Below, in pieces: positions 7,999 through 15,255 of a DNA stretch of 16,886 nucleotides. The notes beneath the pieces were generated by a model. That model saw only the letters and a list, made by a program, of their open reading frames with translations, was not told where the DNA came from and did no database searches. A program made the translations under genes and the position numbers. The DNA is from Saprospiraceae bacterium (lineage in GTDB: Bacteria; Bacteroidota; Bacteroidia; Bacteroidales; JAIPBB01), in NCBI GenBank assembly GCA_021739805.1, contig JAIPBB010000091.1, positions 1 through 16,886 of the forward strand. Direction: 5' to 3'. The first letter of the stretch is position 1. Each line of letters starts with the position of its first letter.

Positions 7999-8024
7999 AT
8001 TAGTAACCTGCACAAATATACTTA

Positions 8025-11000
8025 ATGAAAAGACACTTTTTAATTGCCTTCAGTTTATTAATTAGTTTTAGTATTACTGCTCAAAATTGGCAAACAGTCA
8101 GAGAAAATCCATCACCAAAAACAAGAATAGATTTATTATCGTCTAATATCGAAAGCAGCACATTGATGTTTTCTTTTGATAGATTTGAGCTTATAGATAT
8201 TTCTGTAAATGGGAAATCATCATCTATTCCAATGTTAGATGAAGCAACAAGCCTTTTGATAAAAGATGCACCGGATTTAAAAAAGTTAACTGCATCTGTC
8301 ATTATACCTGATATGGCTGAAATGTCAGTAAAGGTAATTTCGTCAAGCTTTAAAGATTTTAAAAATATAAATATTGCTCCTTCTAAAGGAAACCTAACCA
8401 GAGATATTAATCCAAACACAGTCCCCTATTCTTATGGAAAAGCTTATAAAGAAAATAAATTCTTTCCGGATGTTTTAGCTTCACTTAATGACCCATATAT
8501 TTTGCGAGATTATCGAGCTCAAACAATTGTGGTTTATCCTTTTCAATATAACCCAATAACAAAAACTCTTAGAGTTTATTACGATATCACTGTTAAAATC
8601 AGCAAAAAAAGCAATAATGGCAAAAACCAATTTGTCAGAAATAACCAGCCAAAAAAATTAATTACAGAATACTCTTCCATCTATCAATATCAATTCAAGA
8701 ATTACAGCAACTCATCAAAATATACTGCGGTATCTGAAGTTGGCAATATGCTTATTATTTCAGACACTAATTATATGGCTACTATGCAGCCATTGGTTGA
8801 TTGGAAAAACCAAAGCGGAAGAAAAACAGAAATCGTAAATGTTGCTTCAATCGGAACTACTGCCAGTGCAATTAAAGCTTATGTTACGAATTACTACAAT
8901 ACCAAGGGATTGACATTTCTGTTGTTGGTCGGAGATGCTGCCCAAATTCCTACAAATACTCTTAGCAGTGGACATTCTGACAATGCCTATGGATATTTAA
9001 CAGGAAACGACTCTTATCCTGAATTATTTGTCGGGCGTTTTTCAGCCCAGACAATTGCTGATGCTCAAACCCAGGTAGAAAGAACAATTACTTATGAATT
9101 AAATCCCAATGTTAGCGGAGCTTATGGTAAATGTGTCGGAATAGCATCAGAGCAAGGTCCCGGTGATGATAATGAATATGACTATGAACACATTAGAAAT
9201 ATGCAGACCGATTTAATGGCATATACTTATAATCAAAAATTTGAGTTTTTTGACGGAAGCCAGGGAGGATTAGATGCAAGTGGTGATCCATCACCATCTC
9301 AGGTGGCAACTACATTAAATAGCGGAGCCGGATTGGTTTTATATACAGGGCATGGTTCAACTACTGCTTTTTCTTCCTCAGGTTTTTCAAATTCTAATGT
9401 AAATAATTTAACAAATACCGAAGTCTTACCTTTTATTTGGTCGGTTGCATGTGTGAATGGAAATTTTGTTAGTAATACTTGTTTCGCCGAGGCATGGCTT
9501 AGAGCAACAAATAATAGTAATCCAACAGGTGCAATTGCAACATTAATGTCAACTATTAATCAAAGCTGGGATCCACCAATGGATGCTCAGGACGAAATGG
9601 TTGATATTCTAGTGGAAACATATTCAAATAATATTAAAAGAACTTTTGGTGGACTCTCAATGAATGGTTGCATGAAAATGATTGATGATTACAACACACA
9701 GGGAGCTACAATGGCTGACACATGGAATATATTCGGAGACCCATCCCTAATGATTCGAACTGATACTCCACAGGCTATAGTTGTAACTCATACTCCAACT
9801 GTTTTTCTGGGTGCTAATCAATTTCAAATTAATTGTAACGAAAATGGGGCATTAGCTGCTTTAACAATCAATAATCAAATTATTGGAACAGGATTGGTTT
9901 CAGGTGGAACTGTTAACATAAGTTTCTCTGCACTGACTAATATTGATACAATGAAACTTGTTGTTACTGCCTATAATAAAATTCCTTATGTTATTGATAT
10001 CCCAATTATTGCAGCTATTGGTCCTTACGTAACTTTAAAAGCAAATACTATTAATGATTTAAACGGAAACAATAACGCTCAAGCCGACTTTGGTGAGAGT
10101 ATTCAATTGAATGTGATTCTTGAAAATATTGGTATAAGCGTAGCAAATGGTGTAAGTGCCATCTTATCTACTAACGACCAATATATCACTATAATTGATT
10201 CAACAGCTAATTGGGGAAATATTGTTGATAGTACAACATCAACTCAAATAAACGCATATTCTGTTTCAATTGCCAATAATGTTCCTGACAATCACACAGC
10301 AATATTTGAATTGAAAATCCAGGACTCTAATTCTAACAATTGGACTTCAAGTTTAAATCTTTTAATAAATGCACCGAAATTTCAAGTTGGGAATTTAACT
10401 GTTGATGATTTTGCAAATGGAAACGGAAACGGCAAATTAGAACCCGGCGAAACAGCAACTATAACAATTGAATCAAAAAATATCGGGCATTCAAAATGTT
10501 CAAATGTTATTGGACTTTTAACATCATCCTCTATGAAAGCAAGTGTTATTAATGCCTATTTTCAACTTGACACATTGGATGCAAATAGTTCGAAAAATGC
10601 ATCATTCACGGTTAAGGTGGATTCAACCTTACCGCTGGGAACAACATTTGGATTAATCTATGATTTTGGAGCCGGAGCTTATAATACACAACACACATTC
10701 TATATTGAAATTGGAGTTGTCGATGAAGATTTTGAAAGTGGTGACTTTTCAAAGTTTAACTGGGGAGTAACTATATCTCACCCATGGACTATATCAACTG
10801 AAGCTTATGCTGGTCAGTATTGTATGAAATCGGGAGTTATTAATAACAGTCAATCGACAATTATGTCCTTGACACTGGACGTTTTGATTGATGATACAAT
10901 TTCCTTTTATAAAAAAGTAAGCTGTGAAAATGACCCCTGGGGAGAAGATTATGACTTTCTTGAATTCTTCATTAATAATACATCTATGGGAAAATGGGAT

Positions 11001-11426
11001 GGTATTATTAATTGGTCGAAAGAAGAGTTTGCTGTTGCTGCCGGCACAACAATCTTCAAATGGGTTTACACCAAGGATAATATGCAATCAGCCGGAAGTG
11101 ACTGTGCCTGGATAGATAACATTATTTTTCCACCTATAGCAACACCTGCTTCTATCAATGATGTTGAAAGGAATATGTCATTTGAGATTTATCCAAATCC
11201 ATTTAAAGATAAATTCACATTAAAAATCGAAAACCCAATTCAATCGAAAATTAATATTGAAATTTATAATTCTTTTGGTCAAGTTGTAAAATCAGTTTAT
11301 AATAATTTGCCAATTGGACAACAGTCAATTGATGTTAATTGTATGGATTTGAATTCCGGACTTTATTTCTGTAGGATTATTACGAAAGATTATTCCGAAA
11401 CTAAAAAGATTATTCTGACAAGATAA
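8025..11426 (+). CDS. Secreted Arg-gingipain-like C25 cysteine peptidase with T9SS sorting domain (2)
   Basis: A 1133-residue protein 26 nt after the first protease, clearly one operon. A signal peptide (1-19, ending ITAQ) is followed by a propeptide (about 20-235). The catalytic domain (about 240-590) is strikingly like Porphyromonas RgpB: YTGHGSTTAF with His443, SVACVNGNF with Cys476 (33 apart), STINQSW, NNIKRTFGGLSMNG and WNIFGDPSLM. Asp386 in NEYDYEH aligns with RgpB Asp163 at the base of the S1 pocket, predicting cleavage after Arg. Next come a C25-C Ig-like domain (about 590-665), two Ig-like domains with NGNNNAQADFGE and NGNGNGKLEPGE loops, a MAM-like module (about 898-1045) and a T9SS type A sorting domain (about 1047-1133, FEIYPNPF). 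RgpB comparisons are from remembered sequence. The substrate may be host, prey or detrital protein, or other T9SS cargo; context does not decide. Confidence 0.93.
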   Translation: MKRHFLIAFSLLISFSITAQNWQTVRENPSPKTRIDLLSSNIESSTLMFSFDRFELIDISVNGKSSSIPMLDEATSLLIKDAPDLKKLTASVIIPDMAEMSVKVISSSFKDFKNINIAPSKGNLTRDINPNTVPYSYGKAYKENKFFPDVLASLNDPYILRDYRAQTIVVYPFQYNPITKTLRVYYDITVKISKKSNNGKNQFVRNNQPKKLITEYSSIYQYQFKNYSNSSKYTAVSEVGNMLIISDTNYMATMQPLVDWKNQSGRKTEIVNVASIGTTASAIKAYVTNYYNTKGLTFLLLVGDAAQIPTNTLSSGHSDNAYGYLTGNDSYPELFVGRFSAQTIADAQTQVERTITYELNPNVSGAYGKCVGIASEQGPGDDNEYDYEHIRNMQTDLMAYTYNQKFEFFDGSQGGLDASGDPSPSQVATTLNSGAGLVLYTGHGSTTAFSSSGFSNSNVNNLTNTEVLPFIWSVACVNGNFVSNTCFAEAWLRATNNSNPTGAIATLMSTINQSWDPPMDAQDEMVDILVETYSNNIKRTFGGLSMNGCMKMIDDYNTQGATMADTWNIFGDPSLMIRTDTPQAIVVTHTPTVFLGANQFQINCNENGALAALTINNQIIGTGLVSGGTVNISFSALTNIDTMKLVVTAYNKIPYVIDIPIIAAIGPYVTLKANTINDLNGNNNAQADFGESIQLNVILENIGISVANGVSAILSTNDQYITIIDSTANWGNIVDSTTSTQINAYSVSIANNVPDNHTAIFELKIQDSNSNNWTSSLNLLINAPKFQVGNLTVDDFANGNGNGKLEPGETATITIESKNIGHSKCSNVIGLLTSSSMKASVINAYFQLDTLDANSSKNASFTVKVDSTLPLGTTFGLIYDFGAGAYNTQHTFYIEIGVVDEDFESGDFSKFNWGVTISHPWTISTEAYAGQYCMKSGVINNSQSTIMSLTLDVLIDDTISFYKKVSCENDPWGEDYDFLEFFINNTSMGKWDGIINWSKEEFAVAAGTTIFKWVYTKDNMQSAGSDCAWIDNIIFPPIATPASINDVERNMSFEIYPNPFKDKFTLKIENPIQSKINIEIYNSFGQVVKSVYNNLPIGQQSIDVNCMDLNSGLYFCRIITKDYSETKKIILTR

Positions 11427-11460
11427 TTCTTCCATTTCATTAATTTGCTTTTTGATTTAA

Positions 11461-11483
11461 CTAACAAGTTTAAACCTTGTCAG
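11461..11483 (+). terminator. Weak stem-loop after the protease operon
   Basis: CTAACAAG and CTTGTCAG pair at 7 of 8 positions around a TTTAAAC loop, 35 bp after the second protease stop codon. There is no following T-run, so it may be an RNA 3'-end structure rather than an intrinsic terminator. The rest of the 337-bp gap up to the next promoter shows nothing recognisable. Confidence 0.35.
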
Positions 11484-11632
11484 CCTGAGATTATTTGCTT
11501 AATAATTCAAGCCTTTTATTTCCATCAATTAATTCAAAACCTATTAAGAAAATAGTTTTACAAATTTTTACATCAATAAATACCCACCATAAATTACGTA
11601 TCCCTACTGATAGATTCTCTATTTCTGGCTAA

Positions 11633-11640
11633 TAAATTTG
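11633..11640 (+). promoter_or_regulatory. Bacteroidota -7 element for the OmpA-family gene
   Basis: TAAATTTG is a perfect TAnnTTTG. It predicts a start near 11647 and an unusually long leader of about 115 nt, which contains the hairpin-forming segment at 11716-11742. No clear -33 TTTG was seen. It indicates that the OmpA-family gene is transcribed separately from the proteases. Confidence 0.5.
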
Positions 11641-11715
11641 CATTGTATTTAAGTTTCGATTTGTAAAAAATTAGGATTTTTTATGAATGCTTAATCAAAA
11701 CAATTAATAATAAAA

Positions 11716-11742
11716 GGCGGAACCGAAAAGCCTACGAGTAGG
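11716..11742 (+). promoter_or_regulatory. Candidate structured 5' leader element
   Basis: This is a G/C-rich island in an otherwise AT-rich leader, 22 nt before the ATG. GGC (11716-11718) can pair with GCC (11730-11732), while CCTA (11731-11734) can pair with TAGG (11739-11742) around a CGAG loop. The two stems share bases and are mutually exclusive, as in switching RNAs. I cannot assign it to a known riboswitch; it may simply affect translation of an abundant outer-membrane protein. Confidence 0.35.
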
Positions 11743-11763
11743 AAAACTAAAAACAATCAGAAA

Positions 11764-14550
11764 ATGAAAAAAACTATTTTACTATTAGGATTCTGTTTTC
11801 TTTTAGGATTGCCACAAATTTTTGCACAAGGTGACAAATATTTTAAAGAAAAACAGTACAAAGTTGCAATTGCTGCTTACACCGAAGAAGTTAAATCGGA
11901 TGCAGGGAAGTATTATAATCTGGCAAAATCTTATTTTGCTGTTAAGGATTTTACTAATGCAATTATTGCAATGGAAAAATACAAGGAAAAGTATAGCAAA
12001 GCTGATACTGCTTATGCAAATTGGTTTATTGATATTTTGAAACGAAACGACAGTGAAGTACCTATGCGTCAGGTTCCGGGTTTAGTAAACTCAGAAAAAA
12101 CTGAATCTGTTCCACGAATTTCAGCTGATGGAAAGCGACTATATTTTAAATCGGTTGACCGTGAAGGCGGAAAAGGTGGTGAAGACATTTGGTACTCAAT
12201 AAAACAAGCAGATGGAAGCTGGGGTAAACCAATATTATTCTCTGATTTATGCACTTCATCGCATGAAACAATGTATGCAATGACAGCAGATGGAAATGTT
12301 GTTATTTTATTTGGTAATTATCAAGGTACTTTCGGTGGCGGCGATTTGTTTTACTCAGTCAATACAGCAAGTGGATGGTCATTGCCTTGTAATCTTGGAG
12401 GTGCAATCAACACTAGTGCCTGGGAAGCCCAGGCAACAATTAGCCCTGATGGAAAATCAATAGTATTTGTTACGGACGCAAAGCGAGGCGATCATGTTGG
12501 CGGTTGTGATTTATATGTCTCAAATCTCACAGAAAATGGTTGGTCAGCACCAAAAAACTTAGGTAAAACTGTTAATACTGACAAATATGAAACCAGGCCT
12601 TCCTTTGCTGCCGATGGTAAAACTCTATATTTCTCCTCATATGGTCATATGGGATTTGGAAGCCAGGATATTTTTATGACCAGGCGTCTTGATGATACAT
12701 GGACTAATTGGAGTAAACCAATAAATTTAGGAAGATATATCAACACTCTTCAGGATGATGAAGATATTTCTGTAAATACAGCCGGAACAATTGGATATAC
12801 TGTGAAAACTAATGAAGTTGGAGCTCCCGGAGAAGAAGATATTTTTCAATTTGTTATTCCGGAAATTGCAAGACCCGAACAAACAATCACTCTTTATGGA
12901 TTTGTAAAAAATGAGTTAGATTCTGCTGCTGCAGTAAATATGAGATTTACTAATTTAAAAACTAATAAACTCGAAACCGTTATTCCCTCATTCGCAGGTG
13001 ATGGTTCTTACAGTGTTAATTTACCTTTTGAGAAATTTTTAATGGAAATTAATATGAAAGGATTTTTATATTATTCCGAAGAAATTGATTTGTCTGACCC
13101 ATCAAAATTTCTTCCCAAGGAAACTATCAGAAATATAATCGGACAACAAACCCAGAGGAAAATTGATGAACTGATTGCAAAAATTGATATGTACAATTCA
13201 AAACTCAAACAATTAAATACATCACAATCAACAGATGTTAAAGGTAGTTTTGAAGAATACGAAAAATTATTGAAAGATTATGAACAAGCAGTTTCTGATT
13301 TAAATATGGCAATAATCGAAAGAAAATATGCATGGTTAGCCGAAGAAAAGAAATTTGTTGATGTTAGAAAAGATTTTAAAGTTCAAAGAGCCACTGAAGG
13401 AGCTACATTTCAATTAGATAATATCTTTTTTGATTTAGGTAAAGCAAGTCTAAAAGATGAATCACTTCCTTCATTGGATGAACTTTATGAAATCTTAGAA
13501 AAAAATAAAATTGATATTGAGCTTGGTGGTCATACTGATAGTATTGGTTCAGATGAAAACAATTTAAAGCTTTCACAGGATAGGGTTAATTCAGTTCGGT
13601 CATATCTTCTGAACAAAGGAATTTCTTCAGCAAGAATTAATGCAGTCGGATATGGTGAGTCGATGCCGGTTGCAAGTAATAAAACTGAAGAAGGCAGAGC
13701 TTTGAATCGTAGAGTTGAAGTAAAAATTATTGATAACACACCAAAGGGAAAAGAAGGAACAGAAGAAGAATTAGTGGAGAAAAAGGAAGAAGAAAAGAAA
13801 AAAGAAGAAGTAGTTGTTAAAGAAACAATTTCAAGTGATGCTGATTTACTGACTATTTTACAAACAGCTGCTAAAATCGGTGGTTTACCGGAAGGAAGTC
13901 CTTGTGGTGATAAAACTACTCTTGCTAATGACCCAACTTATGTTTACACTCCACCAAAGAAAAGCATAACTTCTGGAAGTGGTCTTTCATTTACTCAGTT
14001 TGATAAATCAGATTATATATTCAAAACATTTAGTGCAGGAATTGAAAACTTTGGATATAAAGATTATCCTAAACCTCTAGGATATAATATCCGATTTACA
14101 AGTAGGGCCAGATTTGAAGACAAAGGAAGAGCAAATGAGTATAATTTCCAATATTACAACAAAACCGATAGTGCAAAATTCGGATTAGGATTTCAATACC
14201 ATAACTTTATTGGATTAAAAAAACTTACAAGCTTACCAATGGGAATCCTTTGGGGATTTGATATGAAAGCATTTGCTCCTATCGACAGTAGTAAAGAAGC
14301 CTTAGGATACATAGGAATTCCTTTAGGTTTAAGAGGATTAATAAATTATAAGCAATTTACAATTGCTCCTGATGTTTTGTACAATTTCCAGTTGTCAACA
14401 ACTAAATATGAGAAAAATGATTTAGATGTAAACTCTAAATATATTAGAGTTGGTGGTACAGTGAGATGGAGATTTGTTTATGGCGGAATAAGCTTAAACT
14501 TAGGCGACCATATTAATTATTTCGGTTTCAGAGCAGGACTTACCTTGTAA
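11764..14550 (+). CDS. TPR-PD40-OmpA envelope protein with extra C-terminal beta-rich domain
   Basis: A 928-residue exported protein. It has a signal peptide (1-21, ending IFAQ), TPR-like helices (about 22-95) and a WD40/PD40-type propeller (about 110-345) with repeated RISADGKRLYF, TISPDGKSIVF and SFAADGKTLYF blades. A carboxypeptidase-regulatory-like domain (about 375-430), a coiled-coil stretch (about 450-545) and an OmpA/MotB-like peptidoglycan-binding domain (about 552-655) follow; the last shows NIFFDLGKASL, GGHTDSIGSDENNLKLSQDR and RALNRRVEVKI. So far this is the layout of PorE, the T9SS-associated periplasmic OmpA protein. Unlike PorE (about 670 residues), it continues through a Glu/Lys linker (about 660-690) into a ~200-residue Gly/aromatic-rich beta domain (about 730-928), possibly a small outer-membrane barrel. 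Inferred role: an envelope anchor tying the outer membrane to peptidoglycan, perhaps near T9SS. It has its own promoter and strong terminator. Confidence 0.88.
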   Translation: MKKTILLLGFCFLLGLPQIFAQGDKYFKEKQYKVAIAAYTEEVKSDAGKYYNLAKSYFAVKDFTNAIIAMEKYKEKYSKADTAYANWFIDILKRNDSEVPMRQVPGLVNSEKTESVPRISADGKRLYFKSVDREGGKGGEDIWYSIKQADGSWGKPILFSDLCTSSHETMYAMTADGNVVILFGNYQGTFGGGDLFYSVNTASGWSLPCNLGGAINTSAWEAQATISPDGKSIVFVTDAKRGDHVGGCDLYVSNLTENGWSAPKNLGKTVNTDKYETRPSFAADGKTLYFSSYGHMGFGSQDIFMTRRLDDTWTNWSKPINLGRYINTLQDDEDISVNTAGTIGYTVKTNEVGAPGEEDIFQFVIPEIARPEQTITLYGFVKNELDSAAAVNMRFTNLKTNKLETVIPSFAGDGSYSVNLPFEKFLMEINMKGFLYYSEEIDLSDPSKFLPKETIRNIIGQQTQRKIDELIAKIDMYNSKLKQLNTSQSTDVKGSFEEYEKLLKDYEQAVSDLNMAIIERKYAWLAEEKKFVDVRKDFKVQRATEGATFQLDNIFFDLGKASLKDESLPSLDELYEILEKNKIDIELGGHTDSIGSDENNLKLSQDRVNSVRSYLLNKGISSARINAVGYGESMPVASNKTEEGRALNRRVEVKIIDNTPKGKEGTEEELVEKKEEEKKKEEVVVKETISSDADLLTILQTAAKIGGLPEGSPCGDKTTLANDPTYVYTPPKKSITSGSGLSFTQFDKSDYIFKTFSAGIENFGYKDYPKPLGYNIRFTSRARFEDKGRANEYNFQYYNKTDSAKFGLGFQYHNFIGLKKLTSLPMGILWGFDMKAFAPIDSSKEALGYIGIPLGLRGLINYKQFTIAPDVLYNFQLSTTKYEKNDLDVNSKYIRVGGTVRWRFVYGGISLNLGDHINYFGFRAGLTL

Positions 14551-14570
14551 AATACTATATGATTAGTTAT

Positions 14571-14607
14571 AAACCTAACAGCTTTCCAAAAGCTGTTAGG
14601 TTTTTTT
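14571..14607 (+). terminator. Strong intrinsic terminator of the OmpA-family gene
   Basis: A 15-bp perfect stem, with arms at 14571-14585 and 14589-14603 (core CCTAACAGCTTT), closes a 3-nt loop. It is followed by a T-run through 14607 and lies 20 bp after the stop codon. Confidence 0.95.
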
Positions 14608-14631
14608 ATTACTAAAAAAACTAAATTTTTA

Positions 14632-14662
14632 TTTGATAGTATTAACTATATACTTTCTTTTG
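14632..14662 (+). promoter_or_regulatory. Promoter of the NifX-like gene
   Basis: TTTG (14632-14635) is followed after a 19-nt spacer by TTCTTTTG (14655-14662), one mismatch from TAnnTTTG. It lies between the upstream terminator and the ATG at 14699, with a leader of about 30 nt. Confidence 0.5.
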
Positions 14663-14698
14663 CAAAAATTATGAATAGAAATATAAAATAAACAACAT

Positions 14699-15079
14699 AT
14701 GAAAATAGCAGTACCAACAACAAGAGATAATATAGTCGATGGTCATTTTGGTCATTGTGAGTTTTACACAATTTTCACAATTGACGAGAACAATAAAGTA
14801 GAAAAAGCAGAATTGCTCAAATCACCACAAGGCTGTGGCTGCAAATCAAATATTGCAGGAGTTTTAAAACAATTAGGCGTAAGTGTTATGTTAGCCGGAA
14901 ATATGGGAGAAGGAGCTTTAAATATGTTAAACCAATATGGAATTCAGGTTGCCAGAGGATGTAGCGGAGATGTAAATGAATTAGTTAATGCTTTTCTTGA
15001 TAAAAAAATCGTTGACTCCGGAACACTATGTAGTGGACATGGTCACGGCCATGAACACGGGCATCAATGTAATCACTAG
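14699..15079 (+). CDS. NifX/NifB-type (MTH1175-like) iron-sulfur/FeMo-cofactor-binding domain protein
   Basis: A 126-residue cytoplasmic protein of the dinitrogenase iron-molybdenum-cofactor domain family (Pfam Nitro_FeMo-Co). It shows the usual N-terminus MKIAVPTTRDNIVDGHFGHC, a Cys-Gly-Cys loop (QGCGCKSNIAG, Cys46/Cys48), the GNMGEGALNML stretch and IQVARGCSGDVNELV with Cys88. The tail after Cys111 is Gly/His-rich (GHGHGHEHGHQCNH) and looks metal-binding. Stand-alone members in anaerobes that lack nitrogenase are thought to bind or transfer iron-sulfur clusters; no nif genes are here, so nitrogen fixation should not be inferred. The gene is monocistronic, with its own promoter and terminator. 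Its last 51 codons, through the terminator's left arm, recur as the truncated copy at 16551-16745. Confidence 0.9.
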   Translation: MKIAVPTTRDNIVDGHFGHCEFYTIFTIDENNKVEKAELLKSPQGCGCKSNIAGVLKQLGVSVMLAGNMGEGALNMLNQYGIQVARGCSGDVNELVNAFLDKKIVDSGTLCSGHGHGHEHGHQCNH

Positions 15080-15099
15080 CTTTTTAATATTTTTATTTA

Positions 15100-15133
15100 A
15101 AAGCCTGATTTAATTTTGAATCGGGCTTTTTTT
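15100..15133 (+). terminator. Intrinsic terminator of the NifX-like gene
   Basis: AAAGCCTGATT (15100-15110) pairs with AATCGGGCTTT (15119-15129): 11 bp with one G-T pair and an 8-nt loop, followed by a T-run to 15133. Confidence 0.92.
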
Positions 15134-15184
15134 ATTAAAAGCTTATTAGTTTTCTGATAAATGCTGAAGAGTTACTAATTTGTT

Positions 15185-15226
15185 TTTGTATTGCGAACAC
15201 AAACTAACTTGTATTTCAAATACAAA
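15185..15226. promoter_or_regulatory. Two tandem operator-like palindromes upstream of the ATPase gene
   Basis: Two 19-bp dyads share the form TTTGTATT-n3-AANACAAA. Site 1 at 15185-15203 is imperfect (centre 15194). Site 2 at 15208-15226 contains a perfect 8-bp-arm palindrome around C15217. The sites are identical at 15 of 19 positions and their centres are 23 bp apart. Site 2 overlaps the -33 box, and a further half-site TTTGTAT (15228-15234) runs into the -7 element. This is the expected layout of a repressor binding cooperatively at the promoter; the regulator is unknown. Confidence 0.55.
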
Positions 15227-15239
15227 CTTTGTATATTTG
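15208..15239 (+). promoter_or_regulatory. Promoter of the ATPase gene
   Basis: CTTG (15208-15211), a 20-nt spacer and TATATTTG (15232-15239, a perfect TAnnTTTG) form a full Bacteroidota promoter. The start point would be near 15246, leaving a leader of about 10 nt before the ATG at 15256. The in-frame TTG at 15229 lies within the promoter and is not the start. Confidence 0.75.
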
Positions 15240-15255
15240 CAAAAAAAACATTATT

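Noticed and set aside
10794..11115. Minus- and plus-strand ORFs overlapping the MAM-like module of the second protease
   Set aside because: The in-frame protease reading is supported by domain homology and by its paralogue; these frames are not.
14699..15079. Evidence of nitrogen fixation from the NifX-like gene
   Set aside because: Stand-alone members of this domain family are widespread in non-diazotrophic anaerobes, and no nif structural or assembly genes are present.
15229..15255. TTG start extending the ATPase by nine residues
   Set aside because: It overlaps the -7 element TATATTTG; the ATG at 15256 gives the normal family N-terminus.
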